From Oscillospiraceae bacterium (lineage in GTDB: Bacteria; Bacillota; Clostridia; Oscillospirales; Oscillospiraceae), in NCBI GenBank assembly GCA_902766215.1, contig CACXCV010000069.1:1-5925 (forward strand): 5,925 nt of DNA. Reading direction: 5' to 3'. The stretch's first letter is position 1. Each line of letters starts with the position of its first letter. The translations under genes and the position numbers were made by a program. Under the pieces are notes generated by a model. The model had not been told where the DNA came from and did no database searches. It worked only from the letters and a program-made list of their open reading frames with translations. Below, one piece after another: positions 1-5,531 of this stretch.

Positions 1-1489
1 CGAGGAGGAGGCCTATTTCTTCCGTCTGTCCAAATACAGCGACCGCATCCGCGATCTGCTGGAAAACACCGACTATCTCGAGCCGCGCAGCCGCGTGAAC
101 GAAATGGTCAACAACTTTATCAAGCCCGGCCTGGAGGACCTGTGCGTGTCCCGCACCAGCTTTACCTGGGGCGTGCCGGTGGACTTTGACGACAAGCATG
201 TGGTCTATGTCTGGATCGACGCGCTGTTCAACTATCTGACGGCCCTGGGCTATGAAAACGACCAGTATCACGACGTGGACAAATACTGGCCCGCCGACGT
301 CCACTTTGTGGGCAAGGAAATTGTCCGCTTCCACTCGATTATCTGGCCGGCCATGCTGATGAGCGTGGGCATGCCTCTGCCGAAAAAGGTCTATGGCCAC
401 GGCTGGCTGAACTTCAACGGCGAGAAGATGTCCAAGTCCCGCGGCAATGTGGTCGATCCCTATGTGCTGGCCGAGCGCTATGGCGTGGACGCACTGCGCT
501 TTTTCCTGCTGCGCACCTTCCCCTTCGGGTCCGACGGCAACTTTACCAACGAGCTGCTGATCCAGACCATCAACACGGACCTTGCCAACACGCTGGGCAA
601 CCTGGTCTCGCGCACCGTCGCCATGGCGCACAAATACTTTGGCGAGCGGCTGCCGCAGACCCAGCTGGGCAGCGAGGCGGACGAGGATCTGCTTGCCATG
701 GCCCGGGAGCTGCCCGGCCGGTATGAGGCGCAGATGGAGAAGTTTGCCTTCCAGAACGCCCTGGCAGAGGTGTTCCGCGTGCTCGACCGGGCCAACAAGT
801 ATATTGATGAAAACGCGCCCTGGACGCTGGCCAAGGACATGGAGGCCAATGGTCCGCGCCTGGCCCGGGTGCTGTATAACCTGCTGGAGACCATCCGCAT
901 CTGCGCGATTGCCCTCGAGCCCTTTATGCCGCAGACGGCGGAGACGATTCTCGCCCGGCTGGGCGGGGCGGCGTGCAGCTGGGACGATATGTGCCGGTTT
1001 GGCCTGCTGCCGGCCGACGTAGCCGCGGCGGCGGGTGAGGCGCTGTTCCCACGCATCGACCTGGCCAAGGAGCTGGAGGAGCTGGACAATGCGGCCGCGG
1101 CGGCCAAAAAGGCGGCTCTGCCTGCCATTGAGGTCGAGCCGCTGAGCGAAGAGCCGGTGGACTTCGACACCTTCTGCAAGTCCGACCTGCGTGCCGTGAA
1201 GGTCAAGGCCTGCGAGCCGGTAAAGAAGAGCGCCAAGCTGCTGAAGTTTACCCTGGACGACGGCACGGGCGCCGACCGGCAGATTCTTTCCGGCATCGCC
1301 ATGTATTACAAGCCCGAGGAGCTGGTGGGCAAGACGCTGGTGGCCATCCTCAACCTGCCGCCGCGCAAGATGATGGGGCAGGAGTCCTGCGGCATGCTGA
1401 TCTCCGCCGTACACACCGAGCGGGGCGAGGAAAAGCTCCACCTGCTGATGGTGGATGACGCCATCCCTGCCGGCGCCAAGCTCTGCTGA
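1..1489 (+). CDS. metG: Methionyl-tRNA synthetase, C-terminal three quarters (5' end outside window)
   Basis: Class I aminoacyl-tRNA synthetase that joins methionine to tRNA-Met in the cytoplasm. The reading frame is already open at base 2, so the ATG at 95 is internal. 495 codons are present; a Bacillus-type enzyme is about 660 residues, so roughly 165 residues, including the HIGH-type motif, lie upstream. Visible in order: FFRLSKY near the start; VYVWIDAL and HFVGKEIVRFHSIIWPAMLM of the catalytic core; KMSKS at 425-439; the helical anticodon-binding domain with N-L-V-S-R (599-613) and the PW pair (Trp at 821-823), which match the known anticodon contacts Asn391, Arg395 and Trp461 of E. coli MetRS. 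An Ala/Glu-rich linker follows at about 1060-1156. From about 1157 to the stop there is a fused EMAP-II/Trbp111-like tRNA-binding domain (SDLRAVKV, SGIAMYY, NLPPRKMMG). It ends PAGAKLC-TGA. The next gene is convergent. Identification is secure. Confidence 0.97.
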   Translation, partial: EEEAYFFRLSKYSDRIRDLLENTDYLEPRSRVNEMVNNFIKPGLEDLCVSRTSFTWGVPVDFDDKHVVYVWIDALFNYLTALGYENDQYHDVDKYWPADVHFVGKEIVRFHSIIWPAMLMSVGMPLPKKVYGHGWLNFNGEKMSKSRGNVVDPYVLAERYGVDALRFFLLRTFPFGSDGNFTNELLIQTINTDLANTLGNLVSRTVAMAHKYFGERLPQTQLGSEADEDLLAMARELPGRYEAQMEKFAFQNALAEVFRVLDRANKYIDENAPWTLAKDMEANGPRLARVLYNLLETIRICAIALEPFMPQTAETILARLGGAACSWDDMCRFGLLPADVAAAAGEALFPRIDLAKELEELDNAAAAAKKAALPAIEVEPLSEEPVDFDTFCKSDLRAVKVKACEPVKKSAKLLKFTLDDGTGADRQILSGIAMYYKPEELVGKTLVAILNLPPRKMMGQESCGMLISAVHTERGEEKLHLLMVDDAIPAGAKLC

Positions 1490-1531
1490 GTGAAATAGGC
1501 CCGACAGCAGCCGGCGCGAAGCTCTGCTGAG
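1469..1531 (+). repeat. Direct repeat of the metG 3' end, 22 bp, 21 of 22 identical
   Basis: The first copy, 1469-1490, is the end of metG and contains codons for A-G-A-K-L-C, the stop and one further base. The second copy, 1510-1531, begins 41 bp later, just beyond the gene. The only difference is C versus G at repeat position 9. Read in its own frame, this is a synonymous GCC/GCG alanine change, and the second copy again encodes A-G-A-K-L-C-stop. The offset of 41 is not a multiple of three, so the second copy is out of frame with metG. The flanking bases do not match convincingly. It could be a small tandem duplication or the scar of a recombination event at the 3' end of the gene. Confidence 0.85.
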
Positions 1532-1550
1532 ACAAACCATACCGAATCCG

Positions 1551-1591
1551 ATAAAACCACAGCCGCCGGCCCAAAGCCGGCGGCTGTGGTT
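1551..1591 (-). terminator. Intrinsic terminator of the cat-like gene, possibly bidirectional
   Basis: A perfect 16-bp stem (1555-1570 pairing with 1576-1591) encloses a 5-nt loop. On the minus strand the hairpin is followed by a T-run (TTTTAT across 1556-1551), partly within the stem base, which suits termination of the cat-like gene ending at 1684. On the plus strand only two Ts at the stem base precede GCTGTATGG, so termination of metG here would rely on the stem alone. Convergent genes often share such a hairpin. Confidence 0.8.
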
Positions 1592-1630
1592 GCTGTATGG
1601 CAGCGGCCGCGCCCGTTTGCTCTGCTTTGT

Positions 1631-1679
1631 GGCATCGCAGCGAAGGCGCTGCTGCCCCGGGAAACGGACTCTGCCGTTT
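1631..1679. other. Two small adjacent hairpins downstream of the cat-like stop codon
   Basis: The first stem-loop, 1631-1656, pairs GCAGCG (1637-1642) with CGCTGC (1647-1652) around a 4-nt loop, plus an outer GGCA/TGCC stem with a two-base bulge. The second, 1662-1679, pairs AAACGG with CCGTTT around six bases. Neither has a T-run on either strand, so they are not standard terminators. They would lie in the 3' untranslated end of the cat-like mRNA, between its stop and the terminator at 1551-1591, and might protect the 3' end. The function is unknown. Confidence 0.45.
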
Positions 1680-1683
1680 GCCG

Positions 1684-2322
1684 TTACAGCTGTGCATGCA
1701 GGCGCAGCTGGCGTTCCAGATGGTCATAAAACCGGCTGATGTGAACGCCATCTACCAGCGCGTGATGACATAATACGGTAACCGGGATGAAAACTCTGCC
1801 GGATTCCTCAAAGTATTTTCCCCACGTTATTCTTGGATTGCTGTCGGCCGGGATGGGAACCGGCTGAATCAGATTGGAATAGCGCAGCCACGGCAGCGAG
1901 GAAATGAAGAACAGGGCCTGGGCGTTTTCTCCATCCACAAGGCTTTTTTCTTTTTTCGCCGCCTCCTGTTTCGCCGCTGCATAGGGAAGAAATTCGTCAA
2001 ATGGCAGGCTGCATGATAACTGGCAATAGCAATATGACTCGTCAGGCAGCGCCACGGTGTAGGAGCTTGCGCATTCGTCAAATTCGATGATGCCATCTCC
2101 CTCGATGCGCTGACGGAACTCCTGCACCTGATTGGCAGCGTTTGTTACCGCATACAGAAAGCTGAAAAAGAAAGGGTGCCGCCTTTCTTTGACTGTCCGA
2201 ATCCAATCAGTTATTTCTACGTTTACGGTGACGCCCACATATGGATAGCTCAGCGACCGAAAGTAATCGAAATGCGCTTTCCTTGCATATGCGCTCAGAT
2301 CCAGTTTCCTTGCGGTTGGCAT
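1684..2322 (-). CDS. Chloramphenicol O-acetyltransferase-like protein (type A CAT family)
   Basis: 212 residues, the normal length for a CAT monomer; the family forms trimers in the cytoplasm and moves acetyl from acetyl-CoA to the 3-hydroxyl of chloramphenicol. Seen in order: RKAHFDYF near residue 13 (the family's R-x-x-H-F start); a middle segment resembling the CAT QFDELR region (QVQEFRQRI); ISSLPW, whose first Ser matches Ser148 of CATIII; ITWGKYFEESGR, whose Thr matches Thr174; and the catalytic HHALVDG with His187 and Asp191, equivalent to His195 and Asp199. The ATG at 2322 is chosen because AGGGGAG sits 7 nt upstream and the protein then begins like other CATs. An in-frame GTG 60 bases further out adds a tail with no family likeness. 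G+C is about 51% by hand count against about two thirds in neighbours, which suggests acquisition. Substrate is inferred: CAT-like relatives with other or unknown acceptors exist, so no symbol is given. Confidence 0.88.
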   Translation of the reverse strand: MPTARKLDLSAYARKAHFDYFRSLSYPYVGVTVNVEITDWIRTVKERRHPFFFSFLYAVTNAANQVQEFRQRIEGDGIIEFDECASSYTVALPDESYCYCQLSCSLPFDEFLPYAAAKQEAAKKEKSLVDGENAQALFFISSLPWLRYSNLIQPVPIPADSNPRITWGKYFEESGRVFIPVTVLCHHALVDGVHISRFYDHLERQLRLHAQL

Positions 2323-2329
2323 TTGTTCT

Positions 2330-2336
2330 CTCCCCT
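2330..2336 (-). promoter_or_regulatory. Ribosome binding site fixing the cat-like start
   Basis: On the minus strand AGGGGAG lies 7 nt before the ATG at 2322. No comparable site precedes the in-frame GTG at 2382, so this decides the start in favour of the 212-residue protein. Confidence 0.8.
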
Positions 2337-2359
2337 TTGCTTTTCCAGGCCTGTCACTG

Positions 2360-2390
2360 TGTGCGGCGGCATGCCGGCACACCGCACAGG
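2360..2390 (-). promoter_or_regulatory. Hairpin in the 5' leader of the cat-like gene
   Basis: On the minus strand TGTGCGG (2388-2382) can pair with CCGCACA (2366-2360). The enclosed bases include a 10-bp palindrome, CGGCATGCCG (2376-2367), that adds a short inner stem. The hairpin lies about 24 nt upstream of the Shine-Dalgarno and does not itself cover it. No T-run follows, so it is not a plain terminator. Some inducible cat genes are controlled by leader hairpins with a stalled leader peptide; here I find no convincing leader peptide with its own ribosome binding site, so a regulatory role is only a possibility. Confidence 0.4.
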
Positions 2391-2412
2391 TTGTCCCGTG
2401 TGCTTTGCCATC

Positions 2413-2442
2413 ATTCTACCACAAGCGCCGCAGAAACCGCAA
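2413..2442 (-). promoter_or_regulatory. Probable promoter of the cat-like gene
   Basis: Minus strand: TTGCGG (2442-2437) as a weak -35, an 18-bp spacer, and TAGAAT (2418-2413) as a -10 that matches TATAAT at five of six bases. A TG dinucleotide one base before the -10 makes it an extended -10 element. Transcription would begin near 2406, giving a leader of roughly 80 nt. It sits directly after the terminator of the upstream flippase gene, as expected for an independent transcription unit. Confidence 0.6.
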
Positions 2443-2446
2443 TCAG

Positions 2447-2479
2447 AAAACAGCGGCCGCCGGGAGATCCGGCGGCCGC
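2447..2479 (-). terminator. Intrinsic terminator of the kinase-mtaD-flippase operon
   Basis: A perfect 11-bp GC-only stem (2479-2469 pairing with 2463-2453) with a 5-nt loop, followed on the minus strand by TGTTTTCTG. It lies 36 bp after the flippase stop codon and just before the cat-like promoter. A weaker stem with one bulged G (2505-2514 with 2521-2529) overlaps the flippase stop codon and has no T-run directly behind it. Confidence 0.8.
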
Positions 2480-2514
2480 CATGTACGCTGTTCTGGGTAT
2501 ATCCCTGCGGGGTG

Positions 2515-4116
2515 TTATTTCACCCGCAGCAGGCGGGCAATGGTCTCGCCCTTGGGCAGCAGGTCGCAGTCGTCGCGGGTGATGATCTGCAGCACCAGCA
2601 CAAACACCAGATATACCACGCCGGCAGCGGCAATGGCTGCCAGGCAGGAAATGGCGTTGGACAGGCGGACGCTGACCACGTCATAGGCCATATAGGCCGA
2701 CACGCCCATGGCCGCGGTGGCCAGAACAGGCTTCCAGATGACCCGCAGCAGGTTGGGCGTGGGCCGGATGGTCGCGGCCATGGCGATCAGGTTCATCAGC
2801 GCGATGAGCCCATAGCAGATCAGTGTGCTGATGGGCGCGCCCACAATGTTGACCTCCGGTTGACGCACCAGAAAATAGTTGATCACCAGCTTGATCACGC
2901 CGCCCACCAGCAGTGTGACCATGGGGATGGCCACGTGTCCGTGAGCCTGCAGAATAGCGTTGGTCATCAGCACAATGGCGTTGAAGATCACGGCCAGCCC
3001 CAGATACTGCATCAGCTGCGTGCCGGTGGCCAGCTCCGCGCCGGCGTAGTTATAGATCAGCTTCATAATTGGTTCGGCCAGCACGAACAGACCGATGCCG
3101 CAGGGCAGGGCAATCAGCGACATAATGCGCAGGCTGCTCTCGCCCACCTTTTTCGCGCCCAGGTTGTCGCCGGTGGTCAGCCGCCCGGAGATGGCCGGGA
3201 TTACCGCCACGGTCAGCGGCGTAATCAGCGCCGAGGGCAGGTTGAACAGCGTCTGCGCGCTGCCGTACAGGCCCTTGAGCGACTCGGCCGCGTCCTGACT
3301 AAAGCCCGCGCCCGAGACCAGCTGGCCCAGAATAATCTTGGTTTCGATGACCGTCAGCAGCTGCAGGCCGGCTGCGCCGATGGTGATGGGGATGGCAATG
3401 GCCAGCAGCGTGCGCATGGTGCGCCCCAGCGGCTCCTGCACGCCCACCGAGCGCTCGGCTTCCAGTGCGCGCATGGCGGTGCGGTGCTTCAGCCCCAGAT
3501 AGACAGCGGCCAGCACCGTGCCCACGGTGACGCCCAGAATGGCGCCCGCCGCGGCGACGGTGATGTCATAGCCCATCCGGACCAGCAGCCATGCCAGCCC
3601 CAGACCCAGCACCAGCTTGCTCAGCGCCTCGATGACCTGGCTGACGGCGGTGGGCGTCATGGACGACTGCCCCTGAAAAAAACCGCGGTAGCTGGAGAAC
3701 AGGCACACAAAGAAGATGGCTGGCCCCAGCGCCAGCATGGCCACCCAGCTGTCCGGACTTTCGATGAACCGGGCCAGCGGCTGGGCAAAGAGCATCATGC
3801 CCAGCGAGCCGACAATGCCGATGGGCAGGAACACATAGAGCGAGGCCTGATAGATGCGGCGGATGCGGGCAGTGTTGCCCATGGTCTGCGCCTCGGCAAT
3901 CATGCGGGACATGGCCACCGGCAGGCCGGCGGTCGAGGCGATCAGCAGCACCGAATAGATGTCATAGGCGTTGAGAAAATAGTTATAGCCCTGGGTGCCG
4001 ATGATCCGCACCAGCGGAATCTTGTAGCAGGCGCCGATGAGCTTGACCAGGATGGTGGCGGCAGCCAGCACGGCCGCGCCGCCCAGAAAGGTTTGCTTTT
4101 TCACAGGTTGAGACAT
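2515..4116 (-). CDS. MOP-superfamily lipid flippase, SpoVB/MurJ(YtgP) type
   Basis: 533 residues, close to B. subtilis SpoVB (about 518) and YtgP/MurJ (about 544). The protein is hydrophobic throughout and fits the 14-helix fold of polysaccharide and lipid II exporters in the cytoplasmic membrane. Family signatures are the N-terminal start FLGGAAVLAAATILVKLIGA (10-29) followed by YKIPL, the segment GLPVAMSRMIAEA (64-76), RGFFQGQSSMTPTAVSQVIE (144-163) and a charged C-terminal end containing LPKG (520-523). Such proteins flip lipid-linked peptidoglycan precursors; SpoVB serves spore cortex synthesis and YtgP/MurJ vegetative wall growth. The sequence alone does not say which, so I give no symbol. 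The ATG at 4116 has GGAGG 8 nt upstream (4125-4129). It is the last gene of the operon, 65 bp after mtaD with no clear promoter in the gap. Family is sure, the precise role is inferred. Confidence 0.92.
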   Translation of the reverse strand: MSQPVKKQTFLGGAAVLAAATILVKLIGACYKIPLVRIIGTQGYNYFLNAYDIYSVLLIASTAGLPVAMSRMIAEAQTMGNTARIRRIYQASLYVFLPIGIVGSLGMMLFAQPLARFIESPDSWVAMLALGPAIFFVCLFSSYRGFFQGQSSMTPTAVSQVIEALSKLVLGLGLAWLLVRMGYDITVAAAGAILGVTVGTVLAAVYLGLKHRTAMRALEAERSVGVQEPLGRTMRTLLAIAIPITIGAAGLQLLTVIETKIILGQLVSGAGFSQDAAESLKGLYGSAQTLFNLPSALITPLTVAVIPAISGRLTTGDNLGAKKVGESSLRIMSLIALPCGIGLFVLAEPIMKLIYNYAGAELATGTQLMQYLGLAVIFNAIVLMTNAILQAHGHVAIPMVTLLVGGVIKLVINYFLVRQPEVNIVGAPISTLICYGLIALMNLIAMAATIRPTPNLLRVIWKPVLATAAMGVSAYMAYDVVSVRLSNAISCLAAIAAAGVVYLVFVLVLQIITRDDCDLLPKGETIARLLRVK

Positions 4117-4124
4117 ACGGTTGT

Positions 4125-4129
4125 CCTCC
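4125..4129 (-). promoter_or_regulatory. Ribosome binding site of the flippase gene
   Basis: GGAGG on the minus strand, 8 nt before the ATG at 4116. It supports this start and independent translation within the operon, since the gene is not translationally coupled to mtaD. Confidence 0.75.
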
Positions 4130-4181
4130 GTGATGGTGGGATATGGATTGGACGCGGCGGGGCGCGGGCCGGTTCCCGGAT

Positions 4182-5516
4182 TTATGCCTTGTCCCCGGTC
4201 TTGTCCTCGTCTTTGGCCTCAAAGAAGTTGGGGATGACATAGTCCTTCAACTCGCGCAGCACGGCCAGCTCGTCGATGGTGGGAAACGTGCCGTCGCGGT
4301 AGAGAATTCTGCCGCGGACCATTGTCAGCGCCACGTCGTGCCCGCTGGCGGCATAGACCAGCTGGGAGACTACGTTGTGGCAGGGGATCAGGTGCGGCTG
4401 CGTAAAGTCCAGCAGGATCAGATCGGCGTCCATTCCAATGGCGATCTGGCCGCACTCGTCGTCACGGCCCTGAGCCAGCGCACCGCCCCGGGTGGCCATT
4501 TTCAGCACCTCGGCCGCGGGGAGGGCCGAGGGGTCGCCGGACTGCACCTTGGCCAGCAGCGCAGCGGTCTTGATCTCTTCAAACAGGTCCAGATTGTTGT
4601 TCGAGGCGGCCGAATCGGTGCCCAGAGCTACGTTCATGCCCTCGGCGCGCAGCTTTACCACCGGCGCGATGCCAGAGCCCAGCTTGAGGTTGGACACCGG
4701 GCAGTGGACGGCGCTGACGTGCCGCCGGGCCAGCAGGCCCATGTCCTCCTCGTCCAGCCACACGCAGTGGGCGGCCATGGCCCGGGTGTCCCACACCCGG
4801 TGGCAGTCCAGCACCTGCGCCGGAGTCAGGCCGTTGCGCTCGAGGCAGGCCTCATGCTCGTCGCGGGTCTCGGACAGGTGGACGTGCATGCCCAGGTTTT
4901 CGTCGGCGGCATAGTCCGCCAGCGCCTCCCACAGCTGATAGGTGGAGGTGTATTCCCCGTGCACGCTGGCCTCGATACGGATGCGGCCGTCGTCATACTC
5001 GTGCCACTTTTCCACGCACTCGCGCAGCTCCACGCAGGCGGGGAAGGTGCGCCAGTCGAACCCGTCGCCCAGGAACATGGTGGTCCCCCGGGCCAGGTTG
5101 GCCTTGATGCCGCACTCGGCCACGGCCTGGGCAATGGCGTCCACATGGTCGTACATGTCGGAAAACGACGTGGTGCCAAAGCGCAGCAGCTCCATCAGGC
5201 CCAGCTGGGTCATGCAGCGCACGGCGCGGTCGTCCAGCTTGTCCTCAATCCTGCCGCAGTCCTCCAGCCAGGGCTGCAGGGGCTTGTCGTCGCTCCAGCC
5301 GCGCAGGCCGGTCATGGCCAGGTGCGTGTGGCAGTTGATCAGGCCGGGCATGAGCACCATGCCGGTGCCGTCGATGGCCTCTTTCACCGGTTCGGCGGGC
5401 ATTTTACGCCCGATGTAGGCAATGCGCCCGCCGCGGACGCCCACAAAAGCGCCCGGCAGAATGTGCATGGCCTCGTCCATGGTGACGGCGGTCACATTGC
5501 AGAAGACAGTATCCAT
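4182..5516 (-). CDS. mtaD: 5-methylthioadenosine/S-adenosylhomocysteine deaminase (amidohydrolase)
   Basis: 444 residues, a full-length member of the MtaD/ATZ-TRZ group of amidohydrolases with a metal-dependent TIM barrel. It deaminates the adenine ring of S-adenosylhomocysteine, methylthioadenosine or adenosine to the inosine form in the cytoplasm. The motifs are complete: PGLINCHTHLAMTGLRG with metal ligands His63 and His65; HVHLSET with metal ligand His213 and catalytic Glu216; AAHCVWLDEED with His250; HCPVSNLKLGSG (271-282); and GTDSAASNNNLDLFEEIK with metal ligand Asp301. These correspond to His55, His57, His200, Glu203, His228 and Asp279 of Thermotoga TM0936. A small N-terminal and C-terminal beta domain flanks the barrel, and the last residues are acidic and lysine-rich. 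The ATG at 5516 has AGGAGG 6 nt upstream. It lies 15 bp after the nucleoside kinase, consistent with one operon for nucleoside turnover. The exact preference among these substrates cannot be read from sequence. Confidence 0.93.
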   Translation of the reverse strand: MDTVFCNVTAVTMDEAMHILPGAFVGVRGGRIAYIGRKMPAEPVKEAIDGTGMVLMPGLINCHTHLAMTGLRGWSDDKPLQPWLEDCGRIEDKLDDRAVRCMTQLGLMELLRFGTTSFSDMYDHVDAIAQAVAECGIKANLARGTTMFLGDGFDWRTFPACVELRECVEKWHEYDDGRIRIEASVHGEYTSTYQLWEALADYAADENLGMHVHLSETRDEHEACLERNGLTPAQVLDCHRVWDTRAMAAHCVWLDEEDMGLLARRHVSAVHCPVSNLKLGSGIAPVVKLRAEGMNVALGTDSAASNNNLDLFEEIKTAALLAKVQSGDPSALPAAEVLKMATRGGALAQGRDDECGQIAIGMDADLILLDFTQPHLIPCHNVVSQLVYAASGHDVALTMVRGRILYRDGTFPTIDELAVLRELKDYVIPNFFEAKDEDKTGDKA

Positions 5517-5522
5517 GATGTA

Positions 5523-5528
5523 CCTCCT
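5523..5528 (-). promoter_or_regulatory. Ribosome binding site of mtaD
   Basis: A consensus AGGAGG on the minus strand, 6 nt before the ATG at 5516, placed within the 15-bp gap after the kinase stop codon. It supports the start and tight coupling of the two genes. Confidence 0.8.
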
Positions 5529-5531
5529 GGT

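Noticed and set aside
478..1302. 274-codon open frame on the minus strand within metG
   Set aside because: Antisense shadow of metG in a high-G+C region; Ser/Ala/Arg-rich with no recognisable motif.
1306..1751. Two overlapping minus-strand open frames across the metG end and intergenic region
   Set aside because: They overlap metG and the end of the cat-like gene, run through the terminator hairpin, and show no family likeness or ribosome binding site.
2323..2382. 20-residue N-terminal extension of the cat-like protein from a GTG at 2382
   Set aside because: The extension has no CAT likeness and no Shine-Dalgarno, and its codons are those of the leader hairpin; the ATG at 2322 has a strong site.
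2297..2416. Possible leader peptide upstream of and overlapping the cat-like start (from ATGATG or from the inner ATG at 2372)
   Set aside because: The outer ATGs fall within or just after the -10 element, before the expected transcript start, and the inner ATG lacks a ribosome binding site.
2176..4242. 688-codon open frame on the plus strand, rich in Gln, His, Gly and Asp
   Set aside because: It lies antisense to the flippase in exact codon register. Common minus-strand codons such as CTG, GCC and ATC become CAG, GGC and GAT, which explains both the openness and the odd composition. No domain is recognisable and the flippase on the other strand is certain.
4942..5418. 158-codon open frame on the plus strand within mtaD
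   Set aside because: Antisense shadow of mtaD, whose catalytic motifs are complete on the minus strand.
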